This document shows positions 26,108 to 36,028 of a stretch of DNA of 64,000 nt, piece after piece; the stretch's first letter is position 1, and each line of letters starts with the position of its first letter. The notes below the pieces were generated by a model. The model worked only from the letters and a program-made list of their open reading frames with translations. It made no database searches and was not told where the DNA came from. The stretch is from Oscillospiraceae bacterium (GTDB taxonomy: Bacteria > Bacillota > Clostridia > Oscillospirales > UBA644): positions 62,001-126,000 of the forward strand of contig CACZQB010000021.1 of assembly GCA_902783255.1 (NCBI GenBank), given 5' to 3'. A program made the position numbers and the translations under genes.

Positions 26108-26737
26108 ATGGGTATTTTTACCGGCAATTTTGAAAGGATAGTTACGGAAAGAACGCTTAATATACGTAAGCTTCTTCTCGATCCGGATCGCACGGCAATA
26201 ATCAACATAAACACATCGGAGGGCATTTTCCGCAAAGGCGGGCTCTGGTCTCCTCATTTTTCTTCTGCAATTCCTCAGCTTGTGCGCGTAAACGAATACC
26301 TGCTTCACTCAAGAAAAGTATTTGCCGTTGACTATCATTCAAAAAAAAGCACGGAGCTTCGCATATTTCCCGAACACTGCACCGAAGACGACGAATGCCA
26401 GATCCTTGCTGAACTCGACTCTTTTGCGTCCAACGCCGAGATCGTTGTAAAAAACTGCGCAAACGCAATGTTCTGCACGGGGTTTCTTAAATGGTTCGCC
26501 GCAAACTCCGATACGCTTGACAATTACATACTTGCCGGAGCTCTTACCGACATAGATATCATGCAGCTTGCTCTTTCACTGCGCTCGTATTTTAACGAAA
26601 GAGATCTCAAACCTAAAATAATCGTTGTTGTCAACGCATGCCGCACGTTTTCTGCGGAATCTCATAATGCGGAGGAATTTCAGACGTTTTCGACATACAA
26701 TATGCTCCTTAACGGAATCACATGTGTAAATATTTAA
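26108..26737 (+). CDS. Isochorismatase-fold protein lacking the catalytic cysteine
   Basis: 209 residues that follow the cysteine-hydrolase (isochorismatase) layout: a first strand TAIININTSEGIF, then AVDYHSKKSTELRIFPEHC, VVKNCANAMFCTGF and LAGALTDIDIMQLALSL. In active family members the triad is Asp-Lys-Cys. Here the Asp is Asn35, the Lys is Lys115 (kept) and the Cys is Asp150 in TDID. Hydrolase activity of the known kind is therefore unlikely; a binding or regulatory role is inference. It starts 1 base after the AAC(3)-epimerase gene and closes the ymdB cluster before the recA promoter. Confidence 0.78.
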   Translation: MGIFTGNFERIVTERTLNIRKLLLDPDRTAIININTSEGIFRKGGLWSPHFSSAIPQLVRVNEYLLHSRKVFAVDYHSKKSTELRIFPEHCTEDDECQILAELDSFASNAEIVVKNCANAMFCTGFLKWFAANSDTLDNYILAGALTDIDIMQLALSLRSYFNERDLKPKIIVVVNACRTFSAESHNAEEFQTFSTYNMLLNGITCVNI

Positions 26738-26764
26738 AAAATATCACGATTTTTGATAAAGTTA

Positions 26765-26801
26765 TTGACTTTTCACGGAAAATGATATATAATAAAGTCA
26801 A
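26765..26801 (+). promoter_or_regulatory. recA promoter with a flanking inverted repeat
   Basis: TTGACT (26765-26770), a 17-base spacer, and TATAAT (26788-26793). An 8-base perfect inverted repeat, TTGACTTT (26765-26772) and AAAGTCAA (26794-26801), brackets the -10 region. I see no Bacillus-type SOS box (CGAAC-N4-GTTCG) here. Confidence 0.75.
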
Positions 26802-26854
26802 AAGCAAATAAAACAAATAATTAATCAATTCATTTAATATCGCTGGAGGTTTTT

Positions 26855-27928
26855 ATGGACGAAGGCAGAAAAAAAGCGCTTGATACGGCGCTTGCGCAGA
26901 TAGAAAAACAATACGGCAAAGGTTCCGTAATGCTTCTCGGACAGAATGCGGCTATGAACGTTGACTCGATATCCACAGGTTCGTTCTCGCTTGATATGGC
27001 GCTCGGGATAGGCGGCGTGCCGAAGGGCAGGATAGTTGAGATCTTCGGTCCCGAAAGCTCGGGTAAAACGACCGTTGCGCTTCATATGGTCGCCGAAAGC
27101 CAGAAAGCCGGAGGCACTGCGGCTTTTATAGACGCCGAGCATGCGCTTGACCCCGAATATGCGAAAAACCTGGGCGTTGATATTGATTCTCTGCTCGTTT
27201 CTCAGCCGGATAACGGCGAGCAGGCGCTTGAAATAACCGAAACGCTCGTCCGTTCCGGCGCGATCGACATAATAATCATCGACTCCGTAGCGGCGCTCGT
27301 TCCACGCCAGGAAATAGAAGGCGATATGGGCGACTCTCATGTGGGACTTCAGGCAAGGCTGATGTCACAGGCGCTCAGAAAGCTTGCGGGCGCGATATCA
27401 AAATCAATGTGCGTGGTCGTTTTCATAAACCAGCTCCGTGAAAAAGTTGGCGTAGTATACGGCAATCCCGAAACAACAACGGGAGGCAGGGCGCTGAAAT
27501 TTTATTCGTCTGTCCGTCTTGACGTAAGAAGAATAGAAAACCTTAAATCCGGCGGAGACGTGATAGGTTCCAGAACGCGCGTGAAGGTAGTTAAAAACAA
27601 GGTCGCGCCGCCGTTCAAGGAAGCCGAATTTGATATCCTTTACGGCAAAGGTATCTCGCGTGACGGGGAGATACTCGATATCGCGGTAAAACTGGACATT
27701 ATACAAAAATCGGGCGCATGGTTCTCTTATGAAGGCACCCGTCTCGGCCAGGGCAGAGATAACTGCCGCGAACTTATAAAAAACAACGCGGAGCTCCGCG
27801 CAGAGCTTGAAAACAAGATCACCGCAACTCTTAAAAACACGGGCGAAGACCTTTCGGAGGTAGTAAAAACTAAACCCGCCGCTTCCGCAAAGCCGTCTAT
27901 CGATGTTTCCGCGGAAGATTTTGAATAA
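26855..27928 (+). CDS. recA: Recombinase RecA
   Basis: 357 residues. Walker A is GPESSGKTT, Walker B is [12 protein letters not shown], and the L2 loop region is [21 protein letters not shown]. The C-terminus is acidic (DVSAEDFE). RecA coats single-stranded DNA, drives homologous pairing and triggers SOS cleavage of LexA. A strong GGAGG site precedes the ATG. recX follows 5 bases later, the normal Firmicute and proteobacterial pairing. Confidence 0.98.
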   Translation: MDEGRKKALDTALAQIEKQYGKGSVMLLGQNAAMNVDSISTGSFSLDMALGIGGVPKGRIVEIFGPESSGKTTVALHMVAESQKAGGTAAFIDAEHALDPEYAKNLGVDIDSLLVSQPDNGEQALEITETLVRSGAIDIIIIDSVAALVPRQEIEGDMGDSHVGLQARLMSQALRKLAGAISKSMCVVVFINQLREKVGVVYGNPETTTGGRALKFYSSVRLDVRRIENLKSGGDVIGSRTRVKVVKNKVAPPFKEAEFDILYGKGISRDGEILDIAVKLDIIQKSGAWFSYEGTRLGQGRDNCRELIKNNAELRAELENKITATLKNTGEDLSEVVKTKPAASAKPSIDVSAEDFE

Positions 27929-27933
27929 TAAAG

Positions 27934-28557
27934 ATGTTTGAAATAACCGATATCGCGCCTCAGCAGAAAGGAACGCTGCTTTCGGTTTTTGTAAACAAAG
28001 AGTTCTCCTTTTCTGCAGATGCCGCATTTCTGGCTGATAACGATGTTTTTGTAGGCAGAAAGCTTGAAAAGGAAGAGCTCGAAACGCTCAGAAAAGCGGC
28101 GGACGTGAGAAAAGCCATCCGTCATTCTCTGTATCTTCTCGAACACCGCGATTTTTCAAAAAAAGAGCTTGCAAAACGTCTCGAAACGAAAGGTTACGAT
28201 CCTTCTGATGCAATGCAGGCTGCGGAATATATTGAAGACCGCGGATATATCAACGATAAGCGTTATGCCGAACGGATGATAGAAAGAAAAAAAGGCAAAG
28301 CAGGCAAAAAGCAGCTGCTTTTTGAGCTGAAACGCGCGGGAATATCGGGCGATGACGCAGAAGCTGTACTTGAAGAAACATACAGCGAGTCTGACGGAAT
28401 AAACGCCGTTTTAAGAGAAATGAAAAGGATACTCAAAGGCGGTTTTCCCGAAGACAGAGCAGCGCAGAAAAAGCTTTTCAACCGCTTTATAGCGAAGGGT
28501 TATGAATATGAGACCGTTCGCGCCGCATATGAAAAATACTGTGAAAATGAGGAATGA
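27934..28557 (+). CDS. recX: Regulatory protein RecX
   Basis: 207 residues. Three tandem three-helix RecX repeats are seen, with the family motifs LLEHRDFSKKELAKRLETKG and AEYIEDRGYINDKRYAERMI. An N-terminal extension of about 55 residues forms a beta-rich domain common in Firmicute RecX. RecX binds the RecA filament groove and limits its activity. It sits directly after recA. Confidence 0.94.
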   Translation: MFEITDIAPQQKGTLLSVFVNKEFSFSADAAFLADNDVFVGRKLEKEELETLRKAADVRKAIRHSLYLLEHRDFSKKELAKRLETKGYDPSDAMQAAEYIEDRGYINDKRYAERMIERKKGKAGKKQLLFELKRAGISGDDAEAVLEETYSESDGINAVLREMKRILKGGFPEDRAAQKKLFNRFIAKGYEYETVRAAYEKYCENEE

Positions 28558-28561
28558 TCCA

Positions 28562-29872
28562 TTGACGGAAAATCCGAAAGTCGGCCTTATTGCGCTCGGC
28601 TGCGAAAAAAACAGAATAGACGCCGAAATCATGCTTGCCGCTCTCCAGCGCGAAGGCTGCGAGATCTGTGCCGATGAAGACGAGTGCGACGTTATAATAG
28701 TGCATACATGCGCATTCATAGATAAAGCAAAAGAGGAAAGCATAGAAAACATTCTTGCGGCGGCGCAGAAAAAAACGACGGGAAAGTGCAAAAAACTTAT
28801 TGTTACCGGCTGTCTTGCGGAAAGATACAGAACGGAAATAATAAATTCCATTCCCGAGGTAGACGCCGTTCTGGGAACGAAGAGCTTTGACAAAATAACC
28901 GAAGCGGTAAAGAAAAGCAGCGAAAAAAAATACGAGCATTACCGTTCTCTCGATAAGATCCCTCCGACGGGGCAGAGAGTTTTGTCGTCTTCAAACTATT
29001 CGGTATATCTCAAAATTGCGGAAGGATGCTCAAACCACTGTTCGTACTGCGTTATTCCGATGCTGCGCGGAGAGTTTATGCCGAGAAAATATGCGGATGT
29101 AGTTGCCGAAGCCGAAGCTCTTGCCGCAAACGGCGCAGTTGAAATAAATCTTATTGCTCAGGACACCACTGCGCATCCCGATCTTTGCCGTATCGTAAAA
29201 CGGATCGCGAAAATAGAAACGGTAAAGTGGATACGGATACTTTATTTCCGTCCCGAAGAAATAACAGACGAAATAATAACGCTTTTCGAAACGGAAGAAA
29301 AGCTTGTTAAATATATGGATATCCCTTTGCAGCATGCGTCGGAACATATTCTTAAGCTCATGAACAGACCTATGAGCGACGGCGAGCTGAAAGCGCTTGT
29401 TTCAAAGCTGAAAAGCCGCGTTGACGGAGTATCGCTGAGAACAACGTTTATCACGGGTTTTCCGCACGAAACGGAGGAGGATTTTGAGATCCTTTGCAAT
29501 TTCGTAAAAGAGTCTCGCTTCAACAATCTCGGCGTGTTTACTTATTCCCGCGAAGACGGCACGAAAGCGGGAAGAATGCACGGACAGATCGACGAAGAAA
29601 CGAAGCGCCGCAGGGCGGAAATAATAATGGATATCCAGAATACGCTCCTTGAAAGCATAAACAAAGAGTTTATAGGCAAAACATTCGATGTTCTTTGCGA
29701 CGGATACGACGAAGAAAAAGAACTTTTTTCGGGCAGAGCGTATTTTCAGGCTCCCGATGTGGACGGAAAGATCTATTTCGCGTCCGACGATCCGGCAGAG
29801 GAAGGCAGCTTTTATAAAGTAAGACTTGATCTTTACGATTCATATGATTTTTACGGAAAGGCGATAATGTGA
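28562..29872 (+). CDS. rimO: Ribosomal protein S12 methylthiotransferase RimO
   Basis: About 436 residues. The N-terminal MTTase domain has its three cluster Cys in LGCEKNRID, HTCAFID and TGCLAERY. The radical-SAM domain has the CxxxCxxC motif GCSNHCSYCVIP, and a C-terminal TRAM domain follows. It methylthiolates the conserved Asp of ribosomal protein S12 (the Asp after Arg101 in the S12 encoded at 48.4 kb). I choose the TTG at 28562, with GAGGAA 7 bases upstream; an ATG at 28547 inside recX is the alternative and lacks a ribosome site. Confidence 0.95.
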   Translation: MTENPKVGLIALGCEKNRIDAEIMLAALQREGCEICADEDECDVIIVHTCAFIDKAKEESIENILAAAQKKTTGKCKKLIVTGCLAERYRTEIINSIPEVDAVLGTKSFDKITEAVKKSSEKKYEHYRSLDKIPPTGQRVLSSSNYSVYLKIAEGCSNHCSYCVIPMLRGEFMPRKYADVVAEAEALAANGAVEINLIAQDTTAHPDLCRIVKRIAKIETVKWIRILYFRPEEITDEIITLFETEEKLVKYMDIPLQHASEHILKLMNRPMSDGELKALVSKLKSRVDGVSLRTTFITGFPHETEEDFEILCNFVKESRFNNLGVFTYSREDGTKAGRMHGQIDEETKRRRAEIIMDIQNTLLESINKEFIGKTFDVLCDGYDEEKELFSGRAYFQAPDVDGKIYFASDDPAEEGSFYKVRLDLYDSYDFYGKAIM

Positions 29873-29873
29873 G

Positions 29874-30479
29874 ATGATAAAAAAGATACCGAATATTATT
29901 TGCTGGTTCAGAATGCTGCTTGTTCCTTTCATACTTCTTTTTCTTCTTGAAAATCCGCTTTCCGCGTCGCTGCCGGTAAAAACACGGTTCTGTATAAGCG
30001 GTATCGCGTTCGGCATAGCGATCATTTCAGACCTTATAGACGGCAAAATAGCGAGGAAATACGATGCCGTAACAAATTTCGGCAAATTTCTCGATCCCAT
30101 TGCCGATAAATTCCTCGTTTTAAGCGTTCTTATCGCATTTGCGGAGCTTGGCGTGCTGTCAAGTGTTCCTGTAATAATAATTCTTTGCAGAGAGCTCGTC
30201 GTTACGGGGCTTCGTCTTGCCGCGGCAGGCAAGGGAGTTGTTGTGGCTGCTAATTACTGGGGAAAAATAAAAACTACCATGCAGGGCATAACGATAGGCA
30301 TAATGTTCGTTTTTGCTGCGCTCTTGCCCGAAACACTTCTCGGTGAGCCGACAGTTGTTCTCGGTCAGTCCGTCTGCAATCTGCTTATACCGCAGATTTT
30401 ACTGTGGCTTACGGCGGCATACAGCGCAATCTCAGCAATACCGTATTACAATGCTATGAAACAGTATATCAAAGATTGA
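29874..30479 (+). CDS. pgsA: CDP-diacylglycerol-glycerol-3-phosphate 3-phosphatidyltransferase
   Basis: 201 residues, integral membrane. The CDP-alcohol phosphatidyltransferase signature DGxxAR-x8-GxxxDxxxD appears as DGKIARKYDAVTNFGKFLDP. It makes phosphatidylglycerol phosphate, the entry to PG and cardiolipin. It starts 1 base after rimO. The rimO-pgsA neighbourhood is common in Firmicutes. Confidence 0.95.
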   Translation: MIKKIPNIICWFRMLLVPFILLFLLENPLSASLPVKTRFCISGIAFGIAIISDLIDGKIARKYDAVTNFGKFLDPIADKFLVLSVLIAFAELGVLSSVPVIIILCRELVVTGLRLAAAGKGVVVAANYWGKIKTTMQGITIGIMFVFAALLPETLLGEPTVVLGQSVCNLLIPQILLWLTAAYSAISAIPYYNAMKQYIKD

Positions 30480-30494
30480 TCAGGGAGAGAAAAT

Positions 30495-31892
30495 ATGCTT
30501 CTTTTCAACTCAATGACGGGTAAAAAAGAACCCGTTCCGTCAAAAGACAATATCATTCGCATTTATGCGTGCGGACCTACCGTATACAATTATTTCCATA
30601 TCGGCAACGGAAGAGCGTTCACGGTATACGACGTTCTGCGCCGTTATCTTCAGTATAAGGGCTATGATGTTCGCTTTGTTCAGAATTTTACGGATATCGA
30701 CGATAAAATAATAAACAGGGCAAATGAAGAAGGCGTTGAATATTCGGATATTTCGAAAAAATACATAAAAGAATATTTTACCGATGCTGACGGTCTCAAC
30801 ATTCAGCGCGCCACATATCATCCTCTTGCAACCGAAAATATCGAACAGATAAAACAGATCGTGCATACGCTTGTTGAAAAAGGTCACGCGTATGTTCTTG
30901 ACGGCGACGTGTATTTCCGCGTCCACAGTTTTGCTGACTACGGCAAGCTTCTCGGACAGTCTCTTTCGGACCTTGAGGCAGGAGCAAGAATAAGTGTTGA
31001 CGAACGCAAGGAAGATGCTCTTGATTTTGCGCTCTGGAAAGCCGCAAAGCCGGGCGAACCGTCCTGGCCATCTGAATGGGGCAACGGCAGACCGGGCTGG
31101 CATATAGAATGCAGTGCGATGGCAAAAAGGTATCTCGGCGACACGATAGATATTCACTGCGGCGGCAGCGATCTTAAATTCCCGCACCACACAAACGAGA
31201 TCGCACAGTCCGAATGTGCAAACGGCTGCACTTTCTCGAAAATGTGGTTTCACGTCGGCTTTGTAAACGTAAACAACGAAAAGATGAGCAAATCCAAGAA
31301 CAATTTCTTTACCGTCAGAGATCTTGCTTCCGTTTACGGTTACGAACCGCTGCGGTATTTCGTCATTTCCGCTCATTACAGAACGCCAATAAATTACGAA
31401 CCTGAACTCATAGTTGCGGCAAAAGCGTCTCTTGAAAGACTTTACAACTGCGTAAACAATCTTGATTTCCTCGCAGCTTCCGCCGCCGATATGCCGCTTT
31501 CGGAAAATGAAAAAGAAAAGCTTGACGGTTTTGACGTGTTCAGAGTCCGTTTTGAAGAGAATATGGATGACGACCTCAACACCGCAAATGCGCTGTCGGT
31601 TCTTTTTGAGTTTGCAAAAGAAATTAATATAACCGTTTCGGATGAAAAATTCTCAAAAGAGTTTTACTGCGAACTGAAAGATCGCTTTATGACTCTTGCA
31701 GGCACGCTCGGCCTTTTATATGAAAATACGGATGCGGGTCTTGAAGCGGAAATCGAAAATCTTATCGCCGAACGCCAGCAGGCGCGAAAAGACCGCAATT
31801 TTGCCCGCGCCGACGAAATACGCGACAGCCTGAAAGCCAGAGGGATCATTTTGGAGGATACAAAAGACGGCGTAAAATGGAAAAAGGTCTGA
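30495..31892 (+). CDS. cysS: Cysteinyl-tRNA synthetase
   Basis: 465 residues, class I. The ATP motif is HIGN (YNYFHIGNGRAF, the Firmicute variant of HIGH) and the second is KMSKSKNNF. Zinc ligands are seen as Cys in YACGPTVYN, Cys in HIECSAM and His in the FPHHTNE region. The C-terminal helical anticodon domain contains ARKDRNFARADEIRD. It charges tRNA-Cys. The 3' end overlaps recG by 16 bases. Confidence 0.97.
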   Translation: MLLFNSMTGKKEPVPSKDNIIRIYACGPTVYNYFHIGNGRAFTVYDVLRRYLQYKGYDVRFVQNFTDIDDKIINRANEEGVEYSDISKKYIKEYFTDADGLNIQRATYHPLATENIEQIKQIVHTLVEKGHAYVLDGDVYFRVHSFADYGKLLGQSLSDLEAGARISVDERKEDALDFALWKAAKPGEPSWPSEWGNGRPGWHIECSAMAKRYLGDTIDIHCGGSDLKFPHHTNEIAQSECANGCTFSKMWFHVGFVNVNNEKMSKSKNNFFTVRDLASVYGYEPLRYFVISAHYRTPINYEPELIVAAKASLERLYNCVNNLDFLAASAADMPLSENEKEKLDGFDVFRVRFEENMDDDLNTANALSVLFEFAKEINITVSDEKFSKEFYCELKDRFMTLAGTLGLLYENTDAGLEAEIENLIAERQQARKDRNFARADEIRDSLKARGIILEDTKDGVKWKKV

Positions 31893-33913
31893 ACAGTGAT
31901 ATAACATATATAAAGGGTGTCGGCCCGAAAAGAGCCGAGACCCTTCGTAAACTCGGCATAAATACGGTAGCCGATATGCTCGGCTACTACCCGAGGGCGT
32001 ATGTTGATATGGCAAACACCGTTCCTATAAGCGATATTACAGACGGACAGCCGGTTGCCGTCCGCGCAACGGTCACCACGGATGTGAGCGTCAAACGCAC
32101 GGGCAGTCAGGGAAGGCTTTCCGTCTATTCTTTTCTTGCCACAGACGGGAAAGACTCGATGAAGATCACGCTTTTTAACCGTAAATACGCCGCTGAAAGT
32201 ATCGTCAGAGGAAAAGAATATATTTTTTACGGCAAAGGCGAGGCGATAGGGTTTTTTAAAACGGTCAAAAATCCCGTTATAGAACAGGCGGATAACGCGG
32301 CGATCTTTCCGGTATATCCGCTGAGCGCAAATGTCACGCAAAAAATGCTGCGTTCATGCGCGCGCTCGGCGCTTGACAGCTGCCTTTCCGACATTAAAGA
32401 AACTCTGCCTGAAAAGATCATTGAAAAATACGGGCTTATGCCGCTTAAAGAGGCATACGAAAAAATACATTTTCCGTCCGATCCCGTTCAGGCGCAGCAG
32501 GCGAGACGCAGATTTGTGATCGATGAACTTCTCAACTTTATTCTCGGTCTCGGCGTTCTTAAAAGAAAAAACAGAAAACGCGTGTCTTTCCCTCTTGATT
32601 CTTCCGTTGATATGTCCGTTTTTTACCGCGCTTTGCCTTATGAACTGACCGGCGCTCAGAAAAGGGTCATTGCAGAGTGCGTTGGCGATATGCAAAAGGC
32701 GTCGGCGATGGCAAGGCTCGTTCAGGGCGATGTTGGCAGCGGAAAAACTGCGGTTGCGGCTGCTTGTATGTATTATGCTGCGATGTGCGGAAGGCAATCG
32801 GCTCTTATGGCGCCAACGGAAGTGCTTGCGGTGCAGCATTATCACAGTCTTTCGCCCATGTTTGAAAAACTCGGCATAAAAACGGCGCTTCTTACCGGTT
32901 CTACCGGCGCTGCGGAAAGAAGAAAGATAAAAGAGGGGATGGAAAGCGGAGAAATAAGCGTTCTTATAGGCACTCACGCCCTGATTCAGAAAGATGTTGT
33001 TTTTCGTGGACTTTCCCTCGTTATCGTTGACGAGCAGCACCGTTTCGGCGTAAATCAGAGGACCATGCTTACTCAGAAAGGCGAAAATCCGCATACGCTC
33101 ATAATGTCGGCAACTCCCATACCGAGAACGATGGCGCTTATTGTTTACGGAGACCTTGACGTTTCCGTTATAGACGAGCTTCCGGCAGGACGTCAGAAGG
33201 TGTCGTCGTTTGTCGTGAATACCGCATCGCATGAAAAAATGTATTCATTCCTTCGCGAGGAGGTCCTGAAAGGTCGTCAGGCGTATGTTGTATGTCCGCT
33301 CATAGAGGAAAACGACGAGAGTGAAACAGCTTCGGTAGTCGAATTTTCGGAGCAGCTTGCCGAAAAATACCTTCGTTATATAAATATCGCATATCTTCAC
33401 GGCAAAATGCCGCCAAAAGAAAAGGACGACGTTCTCAAACGATTTGCTTCGGGCGAAATAAGCGTGCTTGTGTCAACAACAGTTATCGAAGTCGGCATAA
33501 ACGTTCCGAATGCGACCGTTATGATCATAGAAAACGCCGAAAAATTCGGTCTTTCTCAACTTCATCAGCTTCGCGGCCGCGTCGGCAGAGGCTCTAAAAA
33601 AAGCTGGTGCTTTCTTGTTACCGATATGCAGGGGGTAACGCTTGAAAGACTCTCAAACTTCTGCAAAACAAACGACGGTTTCGAAATAAGCAGACAGGAT
33701 CTTGAGCTCAGAGGTCCCGGCGACCTTTTCGGCGCGCGCCAGCACGGACTTACGGGACTTAAACTCGCGTCTCTTGCCGATATGCCGGCAGTTGCCGACG
33801 CGCAGAATATCGCGGCGGAAATAACTTCTCAAAAAGACTGGTATGCTCTGCCCGAATATTCCGGAATCGCGGAAGCGGTCGTGCGTTTATTCGGAAAAAC
33901 GACGGTAATATGA
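31877..33913 (+). CDS. recG: ATP-dependent DNA helicase RecG
   Basis: 678 residues. The N-terminal wedge/OB domain begins YIKGVGPKRAETLRKLGI. Helicase motif I is LVQGDVGSGKTAVA, motif II is VDEQHRFG (DEQH), motif III is MSATPIPRT, and motif VI is in QLRGRVGRG. It remodels stalled replication forks and Holliday junctions. The gene overlaps cysS by 16 bases, an unusual but clear arrangement, and is followed by a strong promoter for rplU. Confidence 0.97.
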   Translation: MEKGLNSDITYIKGVGPKRAETLRKLGINTVADMLGYYPRAYVDMANTVPISDITDGQPVAVRATVTTDVSVKRTGSQGRLSVYSFLATDGKDSMKITLFNRKYAAESIVRGKEYIFYGKGEAIGFFKTVKNPVIEQADNAAIFPVYPLSANVTQKMLRSCARSALDSCLSDIKETLPEKIIEKYGLMPLKEAYEKIHFPSDPVQAQQARRRFVIDELLNFILGLGVLKRKNRKRVSFPLDSSVDMSVFYRALPYELTGAQKRVIAECVGDMQKASAMARLVQGDVGSGKTAVAAACMYYAAMCGRQSALMAPTEVLAVQHYHSLSPMFEKLGIKTALLTGSTGAAERRKIKEGMESGEISVLIGTHALIQKDVVFRGLSLVIVDEQHRFGVNQRTMLTQKGENPHTLIMSATPIPRTMALIVYGDLDVSVIDELPAGRQKVSSFVVNTASHEKMYSFLREEVLKGRQAYVVCPLIEENDESETASVVEFSEQLAEKYLRYINIAYLHGKMPPKEKDDVLKRFASGEISVLVSTTVIEVGINVPNATVMIIENAEKFGLSQLHQLRGRVGRGSKKSWCFLVTDMQGVTLERLSNFCKTNDGFEISRQDLELRGPGDLFGARQHGLTGLKLASLADMPAVADAQNIAAEITSQKDWYALPEYSGIAEAVVRLFGKTTVI

Positions 33914-33964
33914 GAATAAAGAGTGCTTGTATTTGAACTTTTGTTGAACAATCATACTATCTTG

Positions 33965-33993
33965 TTGACATACGCTTTCTTTTATGGTATATT
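33965..33993 (+). promoter_or_regulatory. Promoter of rplU-rpmA
   Basis: TTGACA (33965-33970), a 17-base spacer and TATATT (33988-33993). The leader of about 70 bases contains a two-part hairpin. Confidence 0.8.
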
Positions 33994-34009
33994 GAATAGC
34001 CGCATAAAA

Positions 34010-34039
34010 AAGGCCACTAAAACGGTTTACCGTTGCCTT
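34010..34039 (+). promoter_or_regulatory. Leader hairpin upstream of rplU, possible L21 leader
   Basis: AAGGC (34010-34014) pairs with GCCTT (34035-34039), and AACGG (34021-34025) pairs with CCGTT (34030-34034) around a TTTA loop. A 6-base bulge (CACTAA) lies on the 5' side. It stands between the promoter and the rplU start, as the known L21 leader of Firmicutes does; identity with that family is inferred from position and shape, not from an alignment. Confidence 0.5.
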
Positions 34040-34070
34040 GATAGCGAGACTTAAATAATGAGGTATAAAA

Positions 34071-34382
34071 ATGTACGCAGTATTCACAACCGGCGGCAAG
34101 CAGTATAAAGCGTCCGAAGGCGACGTTCTTTTTATCGAAAAGCTTGACGTTGAAGCAGGTTCTGCCGTAACTTTCGATGAGGTTCTTCTTATCGGAGACG
34201 ACGGAAACGTTACCGTAGGCGATCCTTTCGTTAAAGGCGCAAAAGTAGAAGCAAAAGCAGAAAAGAACGGAAAAGGAAAGAAGATAAGGATCTTCAAGTA
34301 CAAATCCAAAAAGGGTTACCGCAAGAGAGGCGGTCACAGACAGCCCTACACAAAGATCACGGTAACAGCCGTTGTTAAATAA
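34071..34382 (+). CDS. rplU: 50S ribosomal protein L21
   Basis: 103 residues, the normal length. It opens [18 protein letters not shown] and ends with the family's basic [20 protein letters not shown]21 binds 23S rRNA. It is followed by rpmA after only 19 bases; the prp protease gene that most Firmicutes carry between the two is absent. Confidence 0.98.
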   Translation: MYAVFTTGGKQYKASEGDVLFIEKLDVEAGSAVTFDEVLLIGDDGNVTVGDPFVKGAKVEAKAEKNGKGKKIRIFKYKSKKGYRKRGGHRQPYTKITVTAVVK

Positions 34383-34401
34383 TTGAGGAAGAGGTGTAAT
34401 T

Positions 34402-36017
<1,616 letters not shown>

Positions 36018-36028
36018 TTTGAACGGTT

